From Clostridia bacterium (GTDB taxonomy: Bacteria; Bacillota_A; Clostridia; Christensenellales; Aristaeellaceae), in NCBI GenBank assembly GCA_017530275.1, contig JAFXMP010000297.1:1-22197 (forward strand): a stretch of 22,197 bases of DNA, given 5' to 3'. The notes below the pieces were generated by a model. It was not told where the DNA came from. It made no database searches and worked only from the letters and a program-made list of their open reading frames with translations. The translations under genes and the position numbers were made by a program. This document shows positions 8,096-16,871 of this stretch, in pieces (the first letter of the stretch is position 1; the number at the start of each line of letters is the position of its first letter).

Positions 8096-9296
8096 TCAGG
8101 AAACCCTGCTAAAGGTGGAGCATCTATGCCAGTACTTCGGCCGTGCGGATTTCAAAGCCGTGGATGATGTGAGCTTTGATATCAAAAAGGGCGAGGTGTT
8201 CGGCCTGGTGGGCGAATCAGGCTGCGGCAAAACCACCACGGGCCGCGCTATCATCAAGCTGTACAACATCACCTCCGGCAACGTGTATTTCAAGGGCATC
8301 CGCATCGGCGCGGGCATCCGTTCCTATCAGGACGCCATCAAAAACGCCCGAAAGGAATATAAACAGAAGATCGAGCAAGCTTCCGGCGCGGAAAAGGACA
8401 AGCTGCAATCCGAACTGGACGCCTTCATCGCCGCACAGAAGGAAGAAATCAAAAAGGCCAAATTCGATCAGAACAACTGCGATAAGGAATACCAGCAAAA
8501 AAGAACGGAAGAACTGAAAGCCCGCTACGCGGAAAAGCTGGCTTCCGCCTCCGGAACAGAAAAAGCGGCCTTGCAGAAGGAATACAAAAACGAACTGAAC
8601 AAGGCGAAAAAAACCAAGCTGGTGACGCAGATTCAGATGATCTTCCAGGACCCCATCGCCTCCCTGGACCCCCGCATGACCGTGCGGGAGATCATCGCCG
8701 AGGGCCTGAAAATTCAGGGTGAAAAGAATGATCAGGTAATCAACGAAAAGGTATACAACATGCTGGAAATGGTAGGCCTGGTGCGGGAGCACGCCACCCG
8801 CTACCCCCACGAGTTTTCCGGCGGCCAGCGCCAGCGCATCGGCGTGGCCCGGTCCATCATCATGGAGCCGGACCTGATCATCGCCGACGAGCCGGTGTCC
8901 GCCCTGGACGTGTCGGTGCAGGCGCAGGTGATCAACCTGCTCAACGACCTGAGACAGCGCCTGGGCCTGACCATCCTGTTCATCGCCCACGACCTTTCCG
9001 TGGTCAAGTATTTCTCGGACCGCATCGGCGTCATGTATTTCGGCAAAATGGTAGAGCTGGCCCCTTCGGACGAGCTGTTCCTCAATCCCCTGCATCCCTA
9101 CACCCGGGCCCTGCTGTCCGCCATCCCCCTGCCCGATCCCCTGTATGAAAAGAACCGCAAGCGCATCGTGTACAATCCTCTGGCGGAGCACGATTATTCC
9201 ACGGATCAGCCCACCATGCGGGAAATCAAGCCCGGCCATTTCATTCATTGCAACCAGGCCGAATTTGAAGCCTATCAAAAGGAGCTTAAGGGTTGA
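8085..9296 (+). CDS. oppF: Peptide ABC transporter ATPase, OppF/DppF type, with duplicated coiled-coil insertion
   Basis: Partner ATPase of OppD. Visible motifs are Walker A GESGCGKT (43-50), Q-loop Gln188 in [11 protein letters not shown], signature FSGGQRQR from 244, Walker B Asp268-Glu269, H-loop His302, and the OppF-type C-terminal tail PGHFIHC. Walker A to Q-loop is about 90 residues longer than normal: the usual short segment is replaced by a highly charged Lys/Glu/Ala/Gln stretch (about 76-178, DNA 8310-8618) that looks like coiled coil. The stretch contains an internal duplication: [12 protein letters not shown] from residue 99 and [12 protein letters not shown] from 155, offset by 56 residues (eight heptads), each a probable turn between helices. 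The insertion site differs from that in OppD. The start lies within the end of oppD, after AGGGGGAA, suggesting translational coupling. Confidence 0.92.
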   Translation: MPNDQETLLKVEHLCQYFGRADFKAVDDVSFDIKKGEVFGLVGESGCGKTTTGRAIIKLYNITSGNVYFKGIRIGAGIRSYQDAIKNARKEYKQKIEQASGAEKDKLQSELDAFIAAQKEEIKKAKFDQNNCDKEYQQKRTEELKARYAEKLASASGTEKAALQKEYKNELNKAKKTKLVTQIQMIFQDPIASLDPRMTVREIIAEGLKIQGEKNDQVINEKVYNMLEMVGLVREHATRYPHEFSGGQRQRIGVARSIIMEPDLIIADEPVSALDVSVQAQVINLLNDLRQRLGLTILFIAHDLSVVKYFSDRIGVMYFGKMVELAPSDELFLNPLHPYTRALLSAIPLPDPLYEKNRKRIVYNPLAEHDYSTDQPTMREIKPGHFIHCNQAEFEAYQKELKG

Positions 9297-9694
9297 AGAA
9301 GAAACTGATCCCCTGGTTCGTTGAATTGGCCCTGGGCCTTGCGCTGTTCCTGTTCATGGCGTTTTCAAACGGAGCGTTCACCGCTGGAGACCCGGCGGAC
9401 GCTTACCGGGGCCTGTGCGACGCCTTTTTCGTGCCGGGCGTGCTGCTGACCAGTTTTGGGATCCTGGCGTTTTGCGCTTCCAGCGGGGTCTATGATATAT
9501 TCAGCTATGGCGTGAAAAGCCTGAAGGTGCTGTTCACTCCCTTCGGGAAGGAAAAGCGCCAAAAGTATTACGAATACAAGCTGGAAAAGGATGCAAAGCG
9601 CCAGAAGCCCAAGCCTTATACGCTGATCCTGGGCCTGTGCTTTCTGGCCGCCGCCGTTGTGTGCCTGCTGCTGTACAATAGCGCCGGTGCGTAG
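9293..9694 (+). CDS. Small membrane protein, DUF3899-like, coupled to oppF
   Basis: 133-residue protein with a TTG start that overlaps the oppF stop codon by two bases (TTGA) and has AAAGGAG 8 nt upstream, so it is almost certainly translated by coupling to oppF. It has an N-terminal hydrophobic helix (IPWFVELALGLALFLF), a second around LLTSFGILAFCAS, a basic cytoplasmic stretch (KEKRQKYYEYKLEKDAKRQK), and a C-terminal helix. The SSGVYDIFSYG segment and overall layout recall the DUF3899 family, whose function is unknown; I assign this from memory of the pattern only. Its position as the last gene of the importer operon suggests an accessory role in that system. A strong terminator follows at 9755. 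Confidence 0.75.
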   Translation: MKKKLIPWFVELALGLALFLFMAFSNGAFTAGDPADAYRGLCDAFFVPGVLLTSFGILAFCASSGVYDIFSYGVKSLKVLFTPFGKEKRQKYYEYKLEKDAKRQKPKPYTLILGLCFLAAAVVCLLLYNSAGA

Positions 9695-9754
9695 ACGTAA
9701 CCATCAGCGGAGATGCCGACTTCGCAAGAGAGAATATTTTGATACTGCAAAACT

Positions 9755-9793
9755 GGGGAACCCGCTCTTTATCCTGCAAAGAGCGGGTTCCCC
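9755..9793. terminator. Bidirectional terminator between the opp operon and addA
   Basis: A perfect 16-bp stem (GGGGAACCCGCTCTTT 9755-9770 with 9778-9793) encloses a 7-nt loop. On the minus strand it is followed by AGTTTTGC; on the plus strand by an A-rich tract without a U-run. It sits between two convergent genes, 60 nt after the last opp gene and 14 nt from the addA stop. Confidence 0.85.
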
Positions 9794-9806
9794 AAAAATA
9801 TATCCG

Positions 9807-12800
9807 TTAATCCAAGTCAGGAATCTCAAAGCATTTCCCGGCCCGCAGGCTGAAAATCAGAGTTTCGCCAACGGGGATGCCGGTGATGCCGCTCAAGGCC
9901 CGGGCGTACCACCGCAATTGCAGGGAATAGCGCCGCAGCAACTCATCCCCGTCAGCAGCGTCGGTCTTATAATCGGCCAGCACCCAGCGGCCGTTTTCCA
10001 GGAAACACAAATCGATCACGCCCTGGATCAGGCTGCCCTGGTCCCCCCGCAGATTAAAGGACCATTCCCGATGCACTTCCCGGGCCGCCAAGGCGCGCTG
10101 GCCCAGTGCAGAGGAAAAAAAGCCGGTAAGCCAATGCAGGCGCACGGCGGCCCGTTCCCCATCGGTCAGCACGCCCTGCTTCTGCAATTGGTTCAGGGCC
10201 TGAGTGATTTTTCCCTGGCGGGCCAAGGCATAATCGATCTGGCCCAGCACCCGATGGGTGATGGTGCCGCGCTGGGCGGCGGTCACACGCTGTTCCTCAA
10301 GGAAAGAAGGCTTGGGCGGTTCCGGAGGCAGGCGGCGCTTGTCGGCAGGAGATTCCCAGGCGTCCTTTTCGTCCCGCAGTGTCTTGGCAATGGCAGTGAC
10401 GGAAGTTTTGAGGGGCGGATTCACGGGCAGCTTTCGGGTCATGCGGGCAAGGGTCCGTTCATCCGGCGGCGCGTCCAGGAAAAGGGTTGGCGGAACCACG
10501 CGGATGGCGGCGGGGGCGGAAAGCTCCTCCGCTTTTTCCGTGCGCATGCGCCATACGCTGCCGTTTTTCCCGATATATTCGCCTTCTCGGAAACCGCCCA
10601 AGCTTTCCATCACCCAGTCCAGCATACAGCCCGCCGCCCCTGCGGCGTAAGCTGTCGCGGGCCGCTGCCATTTTTCCAGGGCCGTGTCCAGCCTGCGGGG
10701 AGACCCCACCAAGATCAGCCGTTCCCTGGCGCGGGTCATGCCCACGTATAAAAGCCGCGCTTCCTCGGCCCGGGCTTCTTTCTCGCTGATCCCGTTCAAG
10801 GCGCTGAACGCACAGGTTTCCCTTGTGACCCGGCGTTCCCCGTCGATGTACTGAAGCGCCATGCCGTGATGGGCATGGAGGCGCAGGAGACTTCCGCTGC
10901 CTTTGCGGAAGCTTCGAGCCATTTCCAGCAGGAACACCACCGGGAATTCCAGGCCCTTGGATTTGTGCAGAGTCAAGATGCGCACCACATCCTCGTTTTC
11001 GCCCAGGGTCTTGGCGGCTTTTCCATCGTCGGAGCCGTGGAGCCTCCCGGTTTCCCGAAGAAACGCGCCCAATCCCTCCATGGCGCTTTCGCCTTGGGCG
11101 CGCTCCGCAAGCAAACGCAGGTTGGCCTGGCGCAGTTCCCCTTCGGGCAGGGCCCCCGCCCGCATGTACAGTCCGCTTTCCTCCAGCACCCGCCACACCA
11201 GCTGATCCACCGTGAGGCTTTGGGACAGGAAACGCCACCAGGAAAGCTTCTCCCACGCGGACCGGGCTTTGTCCCCCAGGGGGCTTTCTTCCGTCAACGC
11301 CGTTTCAAAGGCGGCGTAAAAGGGCGTGCCTGGGGTGCGGCCCACCAGCCGGATACGGGCCAATTCCTCTTCCGTAAAGCCAAAGCAGGGGCAGCGCAGT
11401 GACGCAAGCAGGGGAATATCCTGCAAGGGATTATCGATCACCCGCAGAAGGTTCATGAGGTCAGCCACTTCCGGCAGATCGAAAAATTGGGCGTCGGCGT
11501 CGCTGTATACCGGAATGCCCTCCAATTGCAGGGCCCGGGCAATGTACGGCGCACGGCCCGAGGCATAGCGCAAAAGCAGCGCGATATCCCGGAAACGCAG
11601 GGGACGGCTGCCCTCCCCCTCCCGCACAGAGGCGAAGCGCATGAGTTCTTTAATGCGCTTCGCCACGAAGGCCGCCTCGTACCGGTAGCCCTGGGTCAGT
11701 TCGCTGCCGTCGCTCTCACCGTCCTCTTCCTGGGCGGCGATCAGGTGGATTTCCACCGGTGCGCCAAAAGGCTGTCCCCCGCCGGGACGGAGCATAGCCG
11801 CTTCATCGTAGGCGATTTCCGTTTCCTTTTCCCGCATGGCGTGAGAAAAGACCTCGTTCACCGAAAGCAGCACGTTTTCATCGGACCGGAAGTTCTGTTG
11901 GAGCAAAATCTTTCGTTCCTCCGCCTTTTCGTCCAGGGAATAGCTTTGATATTTTTCCAGAAACAGGGTGGGATCGGCCAGCCGGAAGCGGTAAATGCTC
12001 TGCTTCACGTCCCCCACCATGAACAGCAGGTTTTCATTTCCTTCGTGCAGCCGCCGCAGAATGGCTTCCTGAATGCCCGATACGTCCTGGTATTCGTCCA
12101 CGAACAGGGCGTCGAAGCTCCCCGCCACCGCGGCGCGCACATCGGGATTTTCCAGAGCTTTCAGGGTCAGATGCTCCAAATCGCTGTAATCCAGGTAATT
12201 GCGCCGCTGCTTTAGCTGGAAATAGCGCTCGTCCATGCGTTTGACCAGCCCGCATAAGGCGCGCAGGGCGGGCAGGGTGTGCGAAAGGTCTTTTTCCGCC
12301 TGCGACCGATTTTCGGGCAGCGGCTCGCGGGCGGCGGCGACGCGTTCCTTCCATTCCTCCCGCAGAGCCTTGAACCGGGCCGCGGTATCGGGGTCCTCTT
12401 CCGGGGCGGCGCGCTTGGTACTCAGCCGGGCGAAGGTGGTTTTTCCGCCGGACGGCAGACCTTCCCGGACCTGGGCAAGCAGCTGCTCCGTCAGCGCCCG
12501 GTCCGCCTCAAAGGCGGCGGCATACCTTGCGGGTCCGTCCGCCCGCTTCAAAAGCGCTTCCATTTCGGGCAGCAGTTCTGCCGCCCCCTCCAATTGGAAA
12601 AGACACAGCTCCCGCAAAAGCTTTGCCCAGGTATCCAGCCGGGCGCATTTGCCCGCGCACTGCTCCTCCGCCCAGCCCCAGGGGTCCGCCTGCGCCATGA
12701 GAAAGGGGTACAGTTCATCCATCAGAGCGGTAATTTGCCCGTCTTCAAACTGGGAAAATAAAACCTGTTCATCCTCATTGGGACCCGCGTAGGCTTTTTC

Positions 12801-13208
12801 CAGCACTTCGTCCTGGGCCTGGCGGAGCAGGGTTTTCAGCTTTTCTTCATCCCCGACGCGGGCCAGGGGGTCCACCCCAACGGCCTGAAAATGCTCCCGC
12901 AGCACTCGGGCGCAGAACACGTGCAGAGTGCAGATAAGCGCCCGATTCAGCCGCATAGCCTGCAGGCGCAGATGGGCGTTTTCCGCCCCCTCCGCTTCCA
13001 ACCGGCGTCCAATGCGCTCCCGCATTTCTCCCGCGGCCGCCCGGGTAAAAGTGACGATCAGCATCCGGTCGATCCTTCCGCCCTCCCGAAGCAGGGACAG
13101 CACCCGTTCCACCAGCACCGCCGTTTTGCCCGAGCCCGCCGCGGCGCTCACCAGCACGCTGCCGTTGCGCGCTTCGATGGCCGCCTGCTGCCCTTCCGTC
13201 CAACGCAT
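9807..13208 (-). CDS. addA: ATP-dependent helicase/nuclease subunit A (AddA/RexA)
   Basis: Subunit of the AddAB helicase-nuclease that resects double-strand breaks to load RecA. UvrD-type superfamily 1 motifs are all visible: Walker A AAAGSGKT (22-29), TFTRAAAGEMRERI, the DEYQD Walker B, GDVKQSIYRFRLADP, QQNFRS, LTLHKSKGLEFPVVFL, and LLYVGMTRARERL. The C-terminal RecB-type nuclease has the metal-binding pair Asp1066 (GVIDLCF) and D1079-Y-K1081-T. At 1133 residues it is somewhat shorter than the usual ~1200-1250. The ATG has GGAGGAAAGGG just upstream and a near-consensus promoter. addB, normally directly upstream, is absent: the upstream neighbour is a divergent L,D-transpeptidase gene. Confidence 0.95.
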   Translation of the reverse strand: MRWTEGQQAAIEARNGSVLVSAAAGSGKTAVLVERVLSLLREGGRIDRMLIVTFTRAAAGEMRERIGRRLEAEGAENAHLRLQAMRLNRALICTLHVFCARVLREHFQAVGVDPLARVGDEEKLKTLLRQAQDEVLEKAYAGPNEDEQVLFSQFEDGQITALMDELYPFLMAQADPWGWAEEQCAGKCARLDTWAKLLRELCLFQLEGAAELLPEMEALLKRADGPARYAAAFEADRALTEQLLAQVREGLPSGGKTTFARLSTKRAAPEEDPDTAARFKALREEWKERVAAAREPLPENRSQAEKDLSHTLPALRALCGLVKRMDERYFQLKQRRNYLDYSDLEHLTLKALENPDVRAAVAGSFDALFVDEYQDVSGIQEAILRRLHEGNENLLFMVGDVKQSIYRFRLADPTLFLEKYQSYSLDEKAEERKILLQQNFRSDENVLLSVNEVFSHAMREKETEIAYDEAAMLRPGGGQPFGAPVEIHLIAAQEEDGESDGSELTQGYRYEAAFVAKRIKELMRFASVREGEGSRPLRFRDIALLLRYASGRAPYIARALQLEGIPVYSDADAQFFDLPEVADLMNLLRVIDNPLQDIPLLASLRCPCFGFTEEELARIRLVGRTPGTPFYAAFETALTEESPLGDKARSAWEKLSWWRFLSQSLTVDQLVWRVLEESGLYMRAGALPEGELRQANLRLLAERAQGESAMEGLGAFLRETGRLHGSDDGKAAKTLGENEDVVRILTLHKSKGLEFPVVFLLEMARSFRKGSGSLLRLHAHHGMALQYIDGERRVTRETCAFSALNGISEKEARAEEARLLYVGMTRARERLILVGSPRRLDTALEKWQRPATAYAAGAAGCMLDWVMESLGGFREGEYIGKNGSVWRMRTEKAEELSAPAAIRVVPPTLFLDAPPDERTLARMTRKLPVNPPLKTSVTAIAKTLRDEKDAWESPADKRRLPPEPPKPSFLEEQRVTAAQRGTITHRVLGQIDYALARQGKITQALNQLQKQGVLTDGERAAVRLHWLTGFFSSALGQRALAAREVHREWSFNLRGDQGSLIQGVIDLCFLENGRWVLADYKTDAADGDELLRRYSLQLRWYARALSGITGIPVGETLIFSLRAGKCFEIPDLD

Positions 13209-13264
13209 ACCCTTTCCTCCGTGATCTCAGCCATGCCCGCATACGCGGCCCGGCTGGACGGATA

Positions 13265-13281
13265 ATCAGCCTTCGGCTGAT
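13265..13281 (-). promoter_or_regulatory. Hairpin at the 5' end of the addA leader
   Basis: ATCAGCC (13265-13271) and GGCTGAT (13275-13281) form a perfect 7-bp stem with a 3-nt loop. It begins a few bases after the predicted addA transcript start and has no U-tract. It could protect the 5' end of the mRNA or bind a regulator. Confidence 0.5.
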
Positions 13282-13290
13282 CTCCTCATC

Positions 13291-13319
13291 ATTGTATCGC
13301 AATCTGCCGCATCTGACAA
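13291..13319 (-). promoter_or_regulatory. Sigma-A promoter of addA
   Basis: Read on the minus strand: TTGTCA (13319-13314), a 17-nt spacer, then TACAAT (13296-13291). Each box is one base from consensus. It predicts a transcript start near 13284 and a leader of about 75 nt. Confidence 0.85.
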
Positions 13320-13548
13320 GCAGGAGGGTTAAACGTGCATATTTTGATTGTTTTTTACGGTCATGAAGCGGGCCAGAAAACCATAGATTTTTTCATGAGA
13401 AATTCCTTTCCGCCGCAGCCCTCTGCGCCAAAGCGGAGGGCTGGATCAATTGCAGCTGCCGCACCGAGGAAGAAGGCCCTCTGAACATCTGTCTGCACCG
13501 CATATCTCCCGCCTTTCCGGCATATCCTGCCTCGGAGGTGCTTACGCC
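13320..13548. other. Upstream region of the L,D-transpeptidase gene
   Basis: No gene is seen here. It holds a hairpin, CAGCCCTC (13416-13423) with GAGGGCTG (13436-13443), and a spaced 7-bp inverted repeat, TCATGAA (13361-13367) with TTCATGA (13392-13398). No clear plus-strand promoter was found. The open frame from 13450 is a readthrough extension of the next gene without a ribosome binding site. Confidence 0.5.
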
Positions 13549-14232
13549 TTGAACAGACGGTTGAGCGCTGCGGCGCTGGGAATAGCGGCGCTGCTGATGT
13601 GGGGATGGACGCACCGGGAAAGCCTGGCCGCGCCTGTTTCGGCAGGGCCGGAACGCATGCTGATCTGGGTGGATTTGGACAGCAAGCGCCTGACGGTGTA
13701 TGAAAATGGGGAAGCAGCGACAGTGTTTCCCATCGCGGCGGGCACAGGGAACACGCCCTCGCCTATCGGCGCATTCCGCATCACCAGCAGATTCATGACG
13801 GACCTTTCCGGCTTCGGCACCCGCTTTCTGGGCCTGAACGTACCCTGGGGCAGCTATGGTCTGCATGGCACCAATAAGCCCGATTCCATCGGCAAAAACG
13901 CCTCCCACGGCTGCATTCGCATGGCGGTGGATGACGCGGAAACACTCTACGCCATGATCCCCACCGGTACGCGGGTGGTGGTCGAGGGCGGCCCCTATGG
14001 CCCTCTGAATTGGGGTCTGCGCACCCTGCGGGAAGGGGACCGGGGAGCCGACGTGCGCCAGTTGCAGTTGCGCCTGATCCAGCGGGACTTTTTGCACGCA
14101 GGCGCGGACGGGGCCTTCGGTCCCGCCACCCGCCGGGCCGTCATCGCCGCCCGGTCCGCCCTGGGTTTTCCGAGCGGAGACGAAGCTACGCCAGCCCTGC
14201 AGCAAGCGCTTGGATGTATCGAGTTTGAGTAG
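13549..14232 (+). CDS. L,D-transpeptidase (YkuD domain) with C-terminal peptidoglycan-binding domain
   Basis: Forms 3-3 or related cross-links in, or attaches proteins to, peptidoglycan outside the membrane. The TTG at 13549 is chosen because GGAGG lies 10 nt upstream and because it gives a clean signal/anchor (MNRRLSAAALGIAALLMWGW); the ATG at 13450 has no ribosome binding site and adds non-homologous residues. In the 227-residue product the YkuD catalytic signature is intact: His106 in LHGTN and S-H120-G-Cys122-IRM. The substrate loop GNTPSPIGAFRI is canonical. The last ~65 residues (LREGDRGADVRQLQLRL, DGAFGPATRRAV) match a PG_binding_1 repeat, which anchors the enzyme on the wall. The domain order, YkuD first, is less usual than the reverse but known. 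Confidence 0.92.
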   Translation: MNRRLSAAALGIAALLMWGWTHRESLAAPVSAGPERMLIWVDLDSKRLTVYENGEAATVFPIAAGTGNTPSPIGAFRITSRFMTDLSGFGTRFLGLNVPWGSYGLHGTNKPDSIGKNASHGCIRMAVDDAETLYAMIPTGTRVVVEGGPYGPLNWGLRTLREGDRGADVRQLQLRLIQRDFLHAGADGAFGPATRRAVIAARSALGFPSGDEATPALQQALGCIEFE

Positions 14233-14251
14233 AAAACTGAATAACTTTTCC

Positions 14252-14280
14252 TTGACAAATCCTCCCGAAATGGCGATAAT
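14252..14280 (+). promoter_or_regulatory. Sigma-A promoter of glyQS
   Basis: TTGACA (14252-14257), a 17-nt spacer, then GATAAT (14275-14280). The -35 is perfect and the -10 one base off. The predicted start near 14287 leaves a leader of only about 28 nt before the ATG at 14315, too short for a T-box. Confidence 0.88.
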
Positions 14281-14314
14281 GAAGCGTACATTTTCAAGGA
14301 AGGAATGATGCAAG

Positions 14315-15703
14315 ATGGGTCAGTTGACAATGGACAAGTTAGTGGCTCTGTGCAAGGTGCGGGGCTTTATTTTTCCGGGCAGCGAAATTTACGGCGGTCT
14401 GGCGAACAGCTGGGACTACGGCCCCCTGGGCGTGGAATTCAAGAACAACGTGAAAAAGGCGTGGCTCAAAAAGTTCGTGCAGGAGAGCAAGACCAACGTG
14501 GGCCTGGACAGCGCCATTCTGATGAACCGCATGGTGTGGGTGGCTTCCGGCCACGTGGGCACCTTCAACGACCCCCTCATGGACTGCCGCGCCTGCAAGG
14601 CCCGCTTCCGGGCGGACAAGCTGATCGAGGACTGGGGCAAGGAAAACGGCCAGGAAATCCAGGCTGACGGCTGGACCAACGAGCAGTATGAAAGCTTTAT
14701 CGCGGAGCACGACATCGTGTGCCCCACCTGCGGCAAGAAGGACTTTACCGGCATCCGCAAGTTCAATTTGATGTTCAAGACCCACCAGGGCGTCACCGAG
14801 GACAGCGCCAACGAAATCTACCTGCGCCCCGAAACGGCCCAGGGCATTTTCGTGAACTTCAAGAACATCGTGCGCGCCACCCGGCGCAAGCTGCCCATGG
14901 GCGTAGCCCAGGTGGGCAAGAGCTTCCGCAACGAGATCACCCCCGGCAACTTCATTTTCCGCATCCGCGAATTTGAACAGATGGAACTGGAATTCTTCTG
15001 CAAGCCCGGCACCGATCTGGAGTGGTTCGATTACTGGCGGGGCTACTGCCGGGATTGGCTGCTGAAGCTGGGCATCAAGGAAGAAGCCCTGCGCCTGCGC
15101 GACCACAGCAAGGAAGAGCTGGCCTTCTATTCCAAGGCCACCACGGACTTTGAATTCCTGTTCCCCTTCGGCTGGGGCGAGCTCTGGGGCATTGCCGACC
15201 GCACGGATTACGACCTGACCCAGCACCAGAACACCTCCGGCGAGAGCATGGAATACATCGACCCCGTGACCAACGAGCGCTATATCCCCTACGTCATCGA
15301 GCCCTCCCTGGGCGCGGACCGCGTGACCCTTGCTTTCCTCTGCAACGCCTACGAGGAAGAAGAGCTGGAGGGCGGCGACGTGCGCACCGTGCTGCACCTG
15401 CATCCCGCCCTGGCCCCCTTCAAGGCCGCCGTGCTGCCCCTGCAAAAGAACAAGCTGGGCGGCTTAGCCACCCAGATCCATGAAGAACTGAGCAAGTACT
15501 TCATGGTGGATTACGACGAAACCGGCTCCATCGGCAAGCGCTACCGCCGTCAGGACGAGGTGGGCACCCCCGTGTGCATCACGGTGGACTTCGAGACCGA
15601 GGAAACCGGCACCGTCACCGTCCGCGACCGCGATACCATGGAACAGAAGCGCATCCCCGTGACCGAACTCAAGCAGTATATCGAGGATATGCAGCAGTTC
15701 TGA
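14315..15703 (+). CDS. glyQS: Glycyl-tRNA synthetase, single-chain (alpha2) class II type
   Basis: Charges tRNA-Gly with glycine in the cytoplasm. AAGGAAGGA precedes the ATG. The N-terminus is standard ([23 protein letters not shown]). Class II motif 2 is at FRNEI (204-208) with [14 protein letters not shown], and motif 3 at GADR (333-336). Two CxxC pairs (Cys91/94, Cys136/139) suggest a zinc site in the insertion domain, as seen in some bacterial members. The C-terminal anticodon-binding domain begins at about [16 protein letters not shown]. Length (463 with stop, 462 residues) fits the family. It is monocistronic: its own promoter starts directly after the L,D-transpeptidase stop and a strong terminator follows. 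Confidence 0.97.
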   Translation: MGQLTMDKLVALCKVRGFIFPGSEIYGGLANSWDYGPLGVEFKNNVKKAWLKKFVQESKTNVGLDSAILMNRMVWVASGHVGTFNDPLMDCRACKARFRADKLIEDWGKENGQEIQADGWTNEQYESFIAEHDIVCPTCGKKDFTGIRKFNLMFKTHQGVTEDSANEIYLRPETAQGIFVNFKNIVRATRRKLPMGVAQVGKSFRNEITPGNFIFRIREFEQMELEFFCKPGTDLEWFDYWRGYCRDWLLKLGIKEEALRLRDHSKEELAFYSKATTDFEFLFPFGWGELWGIADRTDYDLTQHQNTSGESMEYIDPVTNERYIPYVIEPSLGADRVTLAFLCNAYEEEELEGGDVRTVLHLHPALAPFKAAVLPLQKNKLGGLATQIHEELSKYFMVDYDETGSIGKRYRRQDEVGTPVCITVDFETEETGTVTVRDRDTMEQKRIPVTELKQYIEDMQQF

Positions 15704-15767
15704 GGACTGCCATATAACAGTCTGCGTGCGCTTCGGATCAGTCATAGAGCGCAAACAACAGGATAAC

Positions 15768-15814
15768 AAAGCTTCTGGGTCTTATCAGAGATTTCGATAA
15801 GACCCAGAAGCTTT
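15768..15814. terminator. Bidirectional terminator between glyQS and the NYN gene
   Basis: A perfect 19-bp stem (15768-15786 with 15796-15814) encloses a 9-nt loop. It is followed by ATTCGTTC on the plus strand and by TTTGTTATCC on the minus strand. It lies between two convergent genes. A weaker 6-bp pair, TGCGCT with AGCGCA, precedes it in the same spacer. Confidence 0.88.
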
Positions 15815-15846
15815 ATTCGTTCAGTTGGCTGCAAAGTGCTCTTTGC

Positions 15847-16839
15847 TCACAGCATCTTTACCAGCATATTTTTCTGCTCGTCCAATTCCAAAGCCAGCAG
15901 ATTGTCCTTTTCCATCTGGCGCAGCACGTCGGAAAAGCGCTTGAAACCAATGGAACGCTCGGTAAAGTCCGGATAGGCGGCTTGAATATCGGCTTTCAGA
16001 ATGGAGGGATTAATGCGCTCGAAGCCGTCGTCCTTGTAGCGCTGCAATTGCTCCACGAAAGCGGTGCGCCAGTTGTCCTGATTGAGTTTCTTGGACGCCG
16101 CTTCCTCCGGCGCGTCGGCGTTCAGAGCCACGTACATGTTGTTGTTTTCGTTTTTCACCCGGATGGTGCCGAATTTCTGGCTCAATTTGGTGAGCAGCTT
16201 GCCAAAGGACGCGCAGCCGAAGGATTTTTCGTTGAAATCGGGCCGGAGGCGCAGGAGCACGCCCTTCAATTCGCTGGCGTACATCTTGTCCTCGTCCGTC
16301 TGCTCGGAAAGGATGCCCTCCAGCAGCTTGTTGAGGCCGCTGTCGTCCAAGGGCTCGTCCTTGGATTGGCTCTTCCGGGCACGCTTGTCCCGGCTGACGG
16401 AGGACACGGTCTCCAGGAACTGAAACTCATTGCAGGCGTTGATGAAAATGCTGCTGGCTACTTCGCTGCGGCTGATGCCCAGCACGAATTTGCCCATGCT
16501 TTTTAATTTGCCCACCAGGGGCGTATAATCGCTGTCGCCGGACACGATGCAAAAGGAATCGATCAGGGGGTTGGAAAAGGCCACCTCTAAAGCGTCGATC
16601 ACCAGCATGATGTCGGCGTTGTTCTTCTGGGCGAAGCCGTACCGGATGGAGGGCACCACGGTGAAGGTGTTGGACAAAAGCACTTCCTTCAAATCGCTGA
16701 ACCGGTCGGTGTAGCCGTACACCTTGCCCAATAAAATATCTCCGCGAATCTTTACTTTATCCAAAATGTTATTCAGCGTGGCCGCCTTGGCCCCGCAGTT
16801 TTCCAGGTCCACAAATAACGCAAAACGGGATGTACTCAA
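15847..16839 (-). CDS. NYN-domain (LabA/DUF88) protein with two OST-HTH/LOTUS domains
   Basis: Probable RNA-processing or RNA-binding protein. The N-terminal NYN (PIN-like) nuclease domain shows the acidic residues expected for metal binding: Asp11 in VDLEN, Asp76 in NNADIMLVIDAL, and Asp102/Asp104 in SGDSDY. A charged linker (about 150-165) is followed by two OST-HTH/LOTUS-type modules, about 168-239 (ASELKGVLLRLRPDFNEKSFG) and about 255-330 (PSILKADIQAAYPDFTERSIG); the repeat of PDF-E-S-G-FxKLL is clear. LOTUS domains bind RNA or RNA helicases in other systems. The start is TTG at 16839, supported by AGGAGGAG seven bases upstream. It is a single gene with no functional neighbours here. Substrate is unknown. 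Confidence 0.9.
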   Translation of the reverse strand: MSTSRFALFVDLENCGAKAATLNNILDKVKIRGDILLGKVYGYTDRFSDLKEVLLSNTFTVVPSIRYGFAQKNNADIMLVIDALEVAFSNPLIDSFCIVSGDSDYTPLVGKLKSMGKFVLGISRSEVASSIFINACNEFQFLETVSSVSRDKRARKSQSKDEPLDDSGLNKLLEGILSEQTDEDKMYASELKGVLLRLRPDFNEKSFGCASFGKLLTKLSQKFGTIRVKNENNNMYVALNADAPEEAASKKLNQDNWRTAFVEQLQRYKDDGFERINPSILKADIQAAYPDFTERSIGFKRFSDVLRQMEKDNLLALELDEQKNMLVKML

Positions 16840-16871
16840 AGTCTCTCCTCCTAAATGTCAATGATCTATCA

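Noticed and set aside
13450..13548. The ATG at 13450 as the L,D-transpeptidase start
   Set aside because: No Shine-Dalgarno precedes it, and the 33 extra residues would sit before a clear signal/anchor sequence. The TTG at 13549 has GGAGG correctly spaced.
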